A DNA stretch of 64,000 nucleotides from Desulfospira joergensenii DSM 10085 (GTDB lineage Bacteria > Desulfobacterota > Desulfobacteria > Desulfobacterales > Desulfobacteraceae): assembly GCF_000420085.1 (NCBI RefSeq), contig NZ_ATUG01000001.1, forward strand, positions 124,001 through 188,000, in the 5' to 3' direction. Position numbers and translations under genes: made by a program. Positions within the stretch are counted from its first letter, which is position 1. The number at the start of each line of letters is the position of its first letter. Shown here in pieces: positions 34,869 through 42,051 of the stretch. The notes beneath the pieces were generated by a model, which worked only from the letters and a program-made list of their open reading frames with translations, did no database searches and was not told the DNA's origin.

Positions 34869-36284
34869 ATGATAACCATGCGGACTCCACGATACGAGCA
34901 AATAGCAGAAAAAATTGTAACCTTGATTCATAGCGGAGCTTTAAAAGAAGGTGATAAAATTCCTTCCATCAGACAACTAAGCCATGAACTGTCTGTCGGC
35001 GTGAACACCGTTAAAGAGGCTTATTGGCGCCTGGAAGACCGGAATTACATTACTGTCGTACCCCAATCGGGTTATTACGTCAAAAATCGTTTTAACGAAC
35101 GAGTAGAACCATCCGAGCAAGACTTAAAGCAGTTGGATCCCAAAAAGGTTACGTTCTGCCGTGTTTACAGTATGTTTCGAGACAATGCGTTCGATAAAAA
35201 CGGGATCAGCCTTGCCCTTTCCGGCGTTGCTCCCGACTTATGGCCCAAAAAACGTTTTGGCCGTTATCTGATGGACGCTGCAAGTGACAATGATCTCTTG
35301 GCCGCAGAATACCTCCTGCCACCTGGTTACACATTACTCAGACAACAAATTGCAAGATTGGGTTTGTCAGCAGGACTGACACTCTCTCCAGATGACATTA
35401 TAGTCACCAATGGTTGCCAGGAGGCCATTTTTCTGGCGTTGATGGCATTATGCAAACCAGGGGATACCATCGTTTTGGAGAGCCCCACGTACTTTAACCT
35501 GCTTCAACTGTTGCAGGCGCTGAATTTGAAAGTGATTGAAATTCCCAGCTCTCCAGAAGAAGGTATCTCTTTGGACACGCTTAAATTTGTAATTGAAAAT
35601 CACCCGGTAAAAGTTGTTTTTTCCATACCTAATTTTAATAATCCGAGAGGTTTTGTCATGCCGTCCTGGAAGAAAAAGGAGATGGCCTGGCTCCTGGAGC
35701 AGAGCAAAATTCCCCTGATAGAAGATGATATTTATGGTGATCTTTATTTTCACCGGCGGCCGGATGCTTGCAAAAGTCATGATGAAACAGGAAACGTGCT
35801 TTACTGCTCATCCTTTTCCAAAACCATCGCCCCTGGTTTGCGTATTGGATGGATCGCACCAGGCAAATTTTATGAGTCAGTAATAGAAATGAAGATGCTG
35901 TTGAACATCTCGACCGCATCTGTTAACCAAATTGCGGTTGCCTGTTTTTTAGCCAAGGGTGGGTACGAAAGACATTTACGTAAGGTCAAGGGGAAATTAA
36001 TAGAAAACGTTCAATCCATGCGGAATGAAATATTACTTCATTTTCCAGACTCAACCCGGGTCTCCAATCCTTCCGGTGGATCATTTTTATGGGTGGAATT
36101 ACCTGAACCTATTGATACTGAACAGATTTATCAGGACGCATTGGCTGAAAATATCCTCTTTTCCCCTGGTCATTTATTTTCGCTACAAAATAAATTTACA
36201 AACTGCATGAGACTAAGCGCCAGTACATGGAACTTAAAAGTAGCCGATACAATCCAAATCCTTGGCAGGCTTTGTAAACGTTAA
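34869..36284 (+). CDS. MocR/PdxR family regulator (GntR HTH fused to aminotransferase)
   Basis: 471 residues: winged helix-turn-helix of GntR type (about 4-72, KIPSIRQLSHELSVGVNTVK) joined to a fold-type I PLP aminotransferase domain (about 110-471). The aminotransferase part keeps NGCQEAIFLAL, FNNPRGFVMP, IEDDIYGDLYF and the PLP lysine in CSSFSKTIAPGLRIGW. These proteins use PLP or its adduct as effector. Start ATG at 34869 or, three codons later, 34878. Divergent from DUF2917/EamA, its probable targets; a GNAT gene follows in the same direction. Confidence 0.92.
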   Translation: MITMRTPRYEQIAEKIVTLIHSGALKEGDKIPSIRQLSHELSVGVNTVKEAYWRLEDRNYITVVPQSGYYVKNRFNERVEPSEQDLKQLDPKKVTFCRVYSMFRDNAFDKNGISLALSGVAPDLWPKKRFGRYLMDAASDNDLLAAEYLLPPGYTLLRQQIARLGLSAGLTLSPDDIIVTNGCQEAIFLALMALCKPGDTIVLESPTYFNLLQLLQALNLKVIEIPSSPEEGISLDTLKFVIENHPVKVVFSIPNFNNPRGFVMPSWKKKEMAWLLEQSKIPLIEDDIYGDLYFHRRPDACKSHDETGNVLYCSSFSKTIAPGLRIGWIAPGKFYESVIEMKMLLNISTASVNQIAVACFLAKGGYERHLRKVKGKLIENVQSMRNEILLHFPDSTRVSNPSGGSFLWVELPEPIDTEQIYQDALAENILFSPGHLFSLQNKFTNCMRLSASTWNLKVADTIQILGRLCKR

Positions 36285-36324
36285 TTGGCGGTTTTTATTT
36301 TTTCCACACATGTAAGGCTGAAAT

Positions 36325-36804
36325 ATGGATAAATACCTAATTCGAAATACGTTACCAACTGACCACCAGCGAGTCATATCTGTTATGCCAGATTGGTGGG
36401 ATGGTCGTGATCTACGATCTATGCTTCCTAAAGTATTTTTTGTTCATTTTTGTTCCAATTCATTTGTTGTTGAAGCATCGGATCAATTAATTGGTTTTCT
36501 TGTGGGCTTTATGTCACAAACAGATGAAAATGTCGGTTATATACATTTTGCAGGTGTTCATCCACAATTCAGAAAAGAAGGAATTGGACGAAAACTATAT
36601 AATCAGTTTTTTAAGCAGTGTGAATTGAAAAACAGAACAATTATTAGAGCATGCACGTCGCCCGTTAACAAGCTTTCGATTACCTTTCATCAACGTATGG
36701 GATTTATAATTGAAGCTGGGGATGGTGAAATAGACGGGATACCGGTTACTTCGAATTACCTGGAAATCAATAACCCGAAAGTTTTATTCAGGCGTGAGAT
36801 ATAA
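36325..36804 (+). CDS. GNAT family N-acetyltransferase
   Basis: 159-residue acetyltransferase. The acetyl-CoA loop motif is in HPQFRKEGIGRKLYNQFF (about 88-105; Q/R-x-x-G-I/G-R), preceded by the beta strand VGYIHFAGV and followed by the Asn-rich KLSITFHQRMGFI motif. ATG at 36325, 40 bp after the MocR gene on the same strand. The close relation to MocR suggests modification of an amine or amino acid; the substrate is unknown. Confidence 0.85.
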   Translation: MDKYLIRNTLPTDHQRVISVMPDWWDGRDLRSMLPKVFFVHFCSNSFVVEASDQLIGFLVGFMSQTDENVGYIHFAGVHPQFRKEGIGRKLYNQFFKQCELKNRTIIRACTSPVNKLSITFHQRMGFIIEAGDGEIDGIPVTSNYLEINNPKVLFRREI

Positions 36805-37029
36805 AGACCAATCACTGGACGGGACCGCGGGAAGCCTAACTGCTTTTTCAAACTCTTTGGCACGGCCCGTCAGTTTAAACGTTAAAAAGTAAATTTTATA
36901 CAATAAACTGTTGCCTCGGTAGCCCCTCAAAAAACAGTAGATTTTGACAACTTTTCTATTGATCAATTGAGTAATTCCAGGGCGTTGACTGATGGTATGA
37001 GCTATCGCTTTTTCTTCTGATCCCCACAC
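36784..37029 (-). CDS. Possible small protein, unrecognised
   Basis: 81-codon open frame with a GTG start, convergent with and overlapping the end of the GNAT gene by 21 bases. The frame stays open upstream without a start for about 13 codons. The sequence (SEEKAIAHTISQRPGITQ, LTGRAKEFEKAVRLP) looks protein-like but matches no family I know, and there is no good ribosome site. It may be a gene fragment or chance. Confidence 0.25.
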   Translation of the reverse strand: MWGSEEKAIAHTISQRPGITQLINRKVVKIYCFLRGYRGNSLLYKIYFLTFKLTGRAKEFEKAVRLPAVPSSDWSLYLTPE

Positions 37030-37068
37030 CCAATATGTGGTAGTCGGGTCAATTCTGAACTCATGAGA

Positions 37069-37096
37069 CGAAAATCAGGTTAATTGGAGATTAACC
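37069..37096 (+). repeat. Non-coding repeat type 2, copy 1
   Basis: CGAAAATCAG-N4-ATTGGAGA-N-TAACC; a related copy is at 38819-38846, with similar preceding CTCATGA. It directly abuts the 45-base repeat at 37093. Confidence 0.5.
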
Positions 37097-37137
37097 ATCC
37101 CCTGCTGGAAAAATTAACTGTAAAGTTAATATATTAT
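37093..37137 (+). repeat. 45-base direct repeat, left copy
   Basis: Ends in AACTGTAAAGTTAATATATT and is matched at 38071-38115; the last 30 bases differ at one or two positions. Contains TTAAC-TGTAAA-GTTAA, an inverted repeat. Confidence 0.7.
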
Positions 37138-37237
37138 TTTCATGATTTGCTGATTAAATTTAATACATCATTAAACTGAATGGTTTTATCGTGAGAAAAG
37201 GTGCGGTAATGGTGCAAAGTCTATAAATTATGTATGG

Positions 37238-37885
37238 TTAGTTGTCAAAAAGATCAGGATAAAGCTTTTTTTTGCAATCCGGACAAATACCATGACTGAA
37301 TTCAACCCCGGCATGGTCCCGGATGTAGACTTCTACCTGGTGCCAATATCCCTGATCGTCACGAATTTTTTTGCATGCGGAGCAGATGGGTAGCAATTCA
37401 CTCAATTGATTCACTTTGTACAAGGCAGCCTTTAATTTTTCAATGCTTTTCTTCAATGCCTGCGTACGCTCATCCACACGCTTCTCCAGTTCCAGATTCA
37501 ATGTTTTCAAATCTTCCAATGCCTGCTTTTGTGCCGTTATATCTTCAACAAAAAGAAGAATGCCACCGATATCCTTTCCCTTATACCAGGGTTGGATTTC
37601 CCAGCGTAGCCAGAGAACAGTTCCGTCAAGCCGGACAAATTTATCTTCCGGCATTGAGATGGCTTCTCCGCATATCCCCCGTTGATGAAATTCTTTCCAC
37701 CGGTCTGAGATTTCGGGAAATACATCATAATGGGATCGCCCTGTTAGTTTGCGGTCACCAAGATTATAATCTGTCAGCCATCGTTTGCTTGCAGCGAGAT
37801 ATTTCATATGACGATCAAATATCGCAATGGGCAGCGGTGACTGTTCAATAAGTGTCAGCCAGTTATCTGTAATTATTGTTTTCAC
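37238..37885 (-). CDS. PAS domain protein with C-terminal zinc-ribbon-like tail
   Basis: 215 residues from a GTG at 37885 that lies 7 bases after a strong GGAGG; a TTG 12 codons upstream lacks such a site. A PAS fold (about 10-120, SPLPIAIFDRHMKYL ... GILLFVEDITAQKQA) is followed by a coiled coil (about 122-165) and a tail with CSACKKIRDDQGYW and HGICPDCKKKLYPDL, two Cys-x2-Cys pairs. This tail is common at the ends of response regulators and PAS proteins in sulfate reducers. No kinase or output domain, so it may be a truncated or accessory sensor. The gene is flanked on both sides by near-identical 45-base repeats. Confidence 0.8.
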   Translation of the reverse strand: MKTIITDNWLTLIEQSPLPIAIFDRHMKYLAASKRWLTDYNLGDRKLTGRSHYDVFPEISDRWKEFHQRGICGEAISMPEDKFVRLDGTVLWLRWEIQPWYKGKDIGGILLFVEDITAQKQALEDLKTLNLELEKRVDERTQALKKSIEKLKAALYKVNQLSELLPICSACKKIRDDQGYWHQVEVYIRDHAGVEFSHGICPDCKKKLYPDLFDN

Positions 37886-38278
37886 AATATATCCTCCAAA
37901 GATATGAATGCTGGTATTCAACGACTCGATAAAAAATTGACTGTCTTGAAAAAGAATTTATCGGGGTCTGGTAGAAAAGGCATAATTCCCGTTTGAGATA
38001 GAGGCTGATGCGGATTTTTAACCGCAGACATATTTGAATATTTTTTGAGACAGTTTACTCTGAGAGTAGTAAACATCCCTGTCCGAAAAAATCAACTGTA
38101 AAGTTAATATATTATGAACCAACTTACATGTAACGCGGCACACAATCACAGATTTTCTTGCATGCAATCTCAGATATTTAAAAATCAATTTTGTAGAGTA
38201 CCATTCTATAAACCTGATTTTCGTGAGTTCCTGCTCTGAGCTGGTAAAAGGCGGACAATAATGTAGTAAGTTTACTCG
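37886..38278. other. Non-coding segment with right repeat copy
   Basis: 393 bases between the PAS gene and the membrane protein gene at 38279. It contains the right 45-base repeat (38071-38115). No gene recognised on either strand. Confidence 0.5.
38071..38115 (+). repeat. 45-base direct repeat, right copy
   Basis: Matches 37093-37137; both copies have the same orientation and enclose the PAS gene, 978 bp apart. Confidence 0.7.
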
Positions 38279-38794
38279 TTAACGGTCGACTTGCCGCTTG
38301 AAATCCTTATTAGTCTTCATGATGAAACTTACTATTACGAACAGGTAAAGGATAATTAGGATTGGGAAGAATGTTGCTGAAATTTCAACTCTGGCTATTT
38401 GTTCTATATATATTCTGACTAAAATTATCCCGATCAATATATTAGTGTAAGATAATATCCAATACACCATTGCAGAAACTTTATTAATAGTGGCGTTCAT
38501 TCTTGAAGGATGAAGCCAGTATTCCTTATTTGGAATATTAATTCCACTTGGTGCGACCCGAATAAAAAAATCAGCGACCCCATATCCTATTAATGTGTAA
38601 ACGACCAAGAATATCAACTGCACGATCAGAAATGTTATTTTCGTCGAATTAGCACCACTTCCCATTAAATTAAAAGAAGTCGATACGATCTGTTGAGGAA
38701 GGAATGGATACGTAACTAATACCGAAAGCATAATCACCAGCATTGACAAGAAATAGAAATTTTTTGAACGTTTTTTATTATACTGTAAACTCAT
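38279..38794 (-). CDS. Membrane protein, DUF1648-like
   Basis: 171-residue protein with four hydrophobic helices (about 12-32, 48-78, 105-125, 140-162). The first loop (YPFLPQQIVSTSFNLMGSG) and the later VNIPNKEYWL-like segment (GINIPNKEYWLHPSRM) match the pattern of DUF1648/SdpI-related proteins. ATG at 38794 after AAGGGG. Function unknown. Flanked by non-coding repeats and without same-strand partners. Confidence 0.7.
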   Translation of the reverse strand: MSLQYNKKRSKNFYFLSMLVIMLSVLVTYPFLPQQIVSTSFNLMGSGANSTKITFLIVQLIFLVVYTLIGYGVADFFIRVAPSGINIPNKEYWLHPSRMNATINKVSAMVYWILSYTNILIGIILVRIYIEQIARVEISATFFPILIILYLFVIVSFIMKTNKDFKRQVDR

Positions 38795-39099
38795 AGAACC
38801 CCTTGCTCATGAATAGGTCGAAAATCAGCAATATTGGAGAGTAACCTTATTTTCGATTCCATTTCAAGCCCAATAAAAAAATCAGGTTTATACATCGAGA
38901 TATTGTCAGAAATGGACAGTTGTTTTGTACTTTTTTAAAAGAGAGATGAGTTGTTCCTATTAAGAAGGCTCTCGAAAAAGGAGGAAAACACACCACTCAG
39001 GAGCAGCCAGGGCTTCTATTTGATGAATTTCAAGATAGTGTGCCCAAGGCACCAACCCCTGCTAATTCTAACGTCTGTGATAGCCGGACACTTTCTATT
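38795..39099. other. Non-coding segment with repeat type 2, copy 2
   Basis: 305 bases. The first part holds the second copy of repeat type 2 (38819-38846). A 72-codon + strand frame (38951-39169) lies antisense to the small gene at 39100 and shows no ribosome site; it was not accepted. Confidence 0.4.
38819..38846 (+). repeat. Non-coding repeat type 2, copy 2
   Basis: CGAAAATCAG-N4-ATTGGAGA-N-TAACC as at 37069-37096. Confidence 0.5.
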
Positions 39100-39255
39100 C
39101 TATGCTTTTCGATTCATTACGGCGATTATTAAAAAGCCCGATCCTGAAAGAATGGACGTTATGTCGTAAGCCAAAACGCGACCATTATCAACGACATTGA
39201 TAAATCCATTAAAAACCAATAGAGCGCCAATCAATATCAAGAGGTTTTTTTTCAT
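39100..39255 (-). CDS. 51-residue membrane protein
   Basis: Short gene read on the minus strand: ATG at 39255 behind an AGGAAA site, product MKKNLLILIGALLVFNGFIN then VVDNGRVLAYDITS and a second hydrophobic stretch GSGFLIIAVMNRKA. Two short transmembrane helices separated by a polar turn. No family recognised. It stands alone between the DUF1648-like gene and the small gene at 39346. Confidence 0.5.
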   Translation of the reverse strand: MKKNLLILIGALLVFNGFINVVDNGRVLAYDITSILSGSGFLIIAVMNRKA

Positions 39256-39345
39256 TTCATTTGTTTTCCTAAAATATAACTAATTGTGGAAGTCTGGATA
39301 ATATGTAAAATCTAATGTTATTTAAACATTTTAAGAGGATTGTCC

Positions 39346-39630
39346 CTAAATCTGATCTTCTTCAGGGCTGGCCCAAAGGATATGCCGTTTATTCACAAAA
39401 AGGACTTTATGTTTAACACTTGGATCCTCTATCTCGGCTTTGTATAAAGTGGCACCATTTAAAACAATGAATTCTCCCAGGGAGCTGCTCACAAGATCGC
39501 TGAGTCTATCATAGCCATTTTCCTGATTAATGTTCACCTGGCCGTTGACTTTGGTGCCATCTACCAAATTCCATGCTGAAAGCCTTTTTGCTTTGTGTGA
39601 GATGCCTTCCGGGTCCGACAAATTCCCCAT
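39346..39630 (-). CDS. Conserved small hypothetical protein after cobO
   Basis: 94 residues, soluble. The sequence has the features of a short all-beta protein (VDGTKVNGQVNINQENGYDR; GEFIVLNGATLYKA; HKVLFVNKRHILWASPE). I recall similar small proteins in other Desulfobacteria but know no function. ATG at 39630, 14 bp after the cobO stop, so it is probably in one transcript with cobO. Confidence 0.6.
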   Translation of the reverse strand: MGNLSDPEGISHKAKRLSAWNLVDGTKVNGQVNINQENGYDRLSDLVSSSLGEFIVLNGATLYKAEIEDPSVKHKVLFVNKRHILWASPEEDQI

Positions 39631-39644
39631 TCCACTTCAGGGGA

Positions 39645-40202
39645 TTAATAATCAATTCCGGGCTGGGGTTCTATTTCCTTTTCATAGGCGTGTTTGATCT
39701 CCCTCACCTCACTGACCGTGTCCGCCCTCTGAATCACATCCGGATGAGCATCCCTTCCGGTCAGGATCATGTGAAGGTGCGGCGGCTTCATGTCCAGGAT
39801 CTCCATGACCTGATCCAGATCGATGAGTTTGAGTTTCAGGGCATTGTTGATCTCATCCAGGATCAGAATCTGGGCTCGTCCGGATCTGATCTTTTCCTTT
39901 ACAAGCTTCACAGCATCCTGGGCATTGATCCGATGCTCGCTGTGGGGATAGGGATTGCCCTCGATTCCGCAGAATCCCTTGCCCGTGGAGACCAGTTCTA
40001 CCAGTCCGTCCAGGCGCTTGACCCCGTCCCATTCCCCGGAGTAGAGATCTCCCTTCATAAACTGGATAATATCGACCTTCATTCCGTGGCCGGAGGCCCG
40101 CAGAGCCATTCCCATGGCGCTGGTGGTCTTTCCCTTCCCGTTCCCAGTGATTACCAGAATCAGTCCTTTTTTTTCCTTGGGCTCGAGTTTCTTGATTTCC
40201 AT
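39645..40202 (-). CDS. cobO: Corrinoid adenosyltransferase
   Basis: CobA/CobO/BtuR type ATP:cob(I)alamin adenosyltransferase that makes the adenosyl form of cobamides. 185 residues; the P-loop is VITGNGKGKTTSAMG (about 17-31), followed by VDIIQFMKGDLYSGEWDGV and the conserved ILDEINNAL (about 110-118). ATG at 40202 with GAGGAAAT before it. No other corrinoid gene is adjacent and no cobalamin riboswitch was recognised upstream; the leader instead has three copies of TTTTCACTAT. Confidence 0.92.
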   Translation of the reverse strand: MEIKKLEPKEKKGLILVITGNGKGKTTSAMGMALRASGHGMKVDIIQFMKGDLYSGEWDGVKRLDGLVELVSTGKGFCGIEGNPYPHSEHRINAQDAVKLVKEKIRSGRAQILILDEINNALKLKLIDLDQVMEILDMKPPHLHMILTGRDAHPDVIQRADTVSEVREIKHAYEKEIEPQPGIDY

Positions 40203-40214
40203 ATTTCCTCTTTG

Positions 40215-40248
40215 TTTTCACTATATATTTTCACTATGTTTTCACTAT
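40215..40248. repeat. Triple direct repeat in the cobO leader
   Basis: TTTTCACTAT at 40215-40224, 40228-40237 and 40239-40248, between the cobO start codon and the CtlX remnant. Confidence 0.6.
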
Positions 40249-40254
40249 GCTATC

Positions 40255-40685
40255 TTATGCTTTCTGAATTTCTTCCGAAAAGATCTCGGCCATCATGCAT
40301 CTGGCACTTCCCCCGCCCACAGCCTCAATGGTATCCAGATTCATGGGCAGGATACGGCCATGGGTTTCCAGTGTTGAAATCTGCTTCCGGGTGAACCCGG
40401 TAAAAGCTGTTTGGGACATGACAATCAAAGGGATTCCCCCTGCTGAATTGACCTGAAGGATATTATGCCTGGTCCGGTTTTTCCAGAATGAGAACCGTTA
40501 CCCCCTCAGCCCTGGGCCTGTCCGCCATGGCCTGGAATTCCCGGTTCGCTCTTTTATTGATCTCCTCCTCGGGGATTTACAGCCTCTTCTGGAACTCATT
40601 GTCCCGGCCGGTTTCATCGTTAAACCCAAAATCATAGTGCCTGACCATTAATACAATATCTGTGGTTCTGGAAACATCCAGCATG
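40255..40685 (-). pseudogene. Remnant of a CtlX-like (arginine deiminase superfamily) hydrolase
   Basis: From an ATG at 40685 the frame reads RTTDIVLMVRHYDFGFNDET, the usual N-terminus of citrulline/amidine hydrolases of the CtlX group, with an in-frame TAA after EFQKRL, continues REFQAMADRPRAEGVTVLIL, then loses frame. Another frame gives the C-terminus VMSQTAFTGFTRKQIS ... IEAVGGGSARCMMAEIF, which carries the catalytic Cys motif GGGSARC. Complete members have about 300 residues; some 150-200 codons between the two pieces, including the DxPDxxF part, are missing. Nonsense mutation, internal deletion and frameshift together mean it is dead. Confidence 0.75.
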
Positions 40686-40716
40686 GTGTCCTCTATTGTT
40701 CAAGGGTTTATATTCT

Positions 40717-40730
40717 GTGACAATACTTTT
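40717..40730 (+). promoter_or_regulatory. Candidate enhancer site for the sigma-54 regulator (copy 1)
   Basis: TGTGACAATACTTT, 98 bp upstream of the -24/-12 promoter at 40828. A similar TCTGACGATACTTT lies 104 bp before the second sigma-54 promoter (46673-46686). Confidence 0.45.
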
Positions 40731-40827
40731 TTATCATAAGATACAACTTTCGGTCCAGCTATGGAACCAAATTCCCGGAACTGACTCCATCTATCCACAA
40801 TTATCTGGAAAAACAGGCCATTTGGTC

Positions 40828-40843
40828 TGGCATGTTTCTTGTT
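40828..40843 (+). promoter_or_regulatory. Sigma-54 (-24/-12) promoter of the dipeptidase/kinase/regulator operon
   Basis: TGGCATGTTTCTTGTT: matches TGGCAYRN4TTGYW with correct spacing, 116 bases before the dipeptidase ATG. The same element with one change in the spacer (TGGCATGCTTCTTGTT) precedes the secreted repeat protein at 46877. Confidence 0.7.
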
Positions 40844-40958
40844 TTTCATTTTTTCATCCAGATCTTTTAAGCCATCCGCCCGCACCTTTCCCCAGATTCA
40901 TTCGGGAACAGGGAGGCCGGACACAAAGAAATCAACAAAAGCAGAGGAGCAGCCTGAT

Positions 40959-41969
40959 ATGCGAAATTTTATTGTTATTGACGGACATTCAGATTACCCT
41001 GTACAGGTATTTCGGGAGCGAGAGAGCGGAAGCCGGTTTGTTATTGAAAAAAAGCACCTGCCCTTCTGCACCCAAGGCGGCGTTGCCATGGAAGTGGCCA
41101 CGGTGGGCGGTGATTTCTCAAATGGGACCTGGAACGGCAAAGACCCCGGAACCGTCCTTAAAACCATAGCGTACATCCACCAGGAAATGGCCGAATCCGC
41201 GGATTCCCTGAGACTGGTCCTGACCAAAAACGATCTTGAAAAGGTAGGAGAGTCCGGCACCCTTTCCATGCTGCTGAACCTGGAAGGTGCGGCCTGCATC
41301 ACAGGTAATTATCCCCTTGGAAAATACTATGAACTGGGCGTCAGGGCCATGAGCCTGACCCACAATGGCAAAAACATTTTTGCCCACGGTTGTGCGCGGG
41401 ATTCCGGCCGGGGGCTCAGTGACCTGGGCAGATGTCTAATTGAAGAAATCAATGGATACGACATGATCCTGGATCTGGTGCATATCAATGAATATGGCTT
41501 CTTTGAGGCACTGGATCTTGCCCAGCGCCCGCCCGTGGTCTCCCATTCCAATGTCAAAACCATATGCAACTCTTTTCGAAACCTGACAGACGATCAGCTT
41601 AAAGCCCTTTCCCGCCGGGGGGGTGTTGTCGGGCTGAACTGCCTGGGCTTTTTGATTGACGGGGCCTTTGAGAATCAGACCATTGACAGGCTTCTGGATC
41701 ATCTGGATTACATCGTTGATCTCATCGGTATCGACCATGTGGGTTTCGGACCGGATTACATTGATTACATGATCGACTTCACCCGGGAAAATCTAAAAAA
41801 ATTTCCCCTGTACCGGGGCGACCTGCAGTTTGCCATTGGTGCCTCTTGTATTTCCGATATGCAGAAATTCGTTGATCGACTATTGAACAGAGGATATTTG
41901 GAGCCGGAAGTGGAAAAAATCATGAGCCTGAATTTCCTGCGCGTCTATCAGCAGAACCTTCCTGAATAG
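40959..41969 (+). CDS. Membrane dipeptidase-like peptidase (M19 family)
   Basis: 336 residues from the ATG at 40959 (MRNFIVIDGHSDYPVQVFRE), placed behind AGAGGAG; the longer 376-residue frame would start upstream inside the leader. M19 zinc-site residues are visible: His-x-Asp in IDGHSDYP, the bridging Glu in LNLEGA, a His in LVHINEYGF, and VVSHSNVKTICN. This family hydrolyses dipeptides and some lactams, often of D-configuration. No signal peptide, so probably cytoplasmic. It starts a three-gene unit with a hybrid kinase and a sigma-54 response regulator and is preceded by a sigma-54 promoter; the link between dipeptides and signal is open. Confidence 0.85.
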   Translation: MRNFIVIDGHSDYPVQVFRERESGSRFVIEKKHLPFCTQGGVAMEVATVGGDFSNGTWNGKDPGTVLKTIAYIHQEMAESADSLRLVLTKNDLEKVGESGTLSMLLNLEGAACITGNYPLGKYYELGVRAMSLTHNGKNIFAHGCARDSGRGLSDLGRCLIEEINGYDMILDLVHINEYGFFEALDLAQRPPVVSHSNVKTICNSFRNLTDDQLKALSRRGGVVGLNCLGFLIDGAFENQTIDRLLDHLDYIVDLIGIDHVGFGPDYIDYMIDFTRENLKKFPLYRGDLQFAIGASCISDMQKFVDRLLNRGYLEPEVEKIMSLNFLRVYQQNLPE

Positions 41970-42051
41970 CCTATAAATTTAAATCTTTACTTCATTTACA
42001 GAACTTGATACCAAGACCCTATCGTTCAATCCGAAAACAGGGGATCATCTT

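Noticed and set aside
38951..39169. 72-codon + strand open frame
   Set aside because: Antisense to the more convincing 51-residue gene and without a ribosome site.
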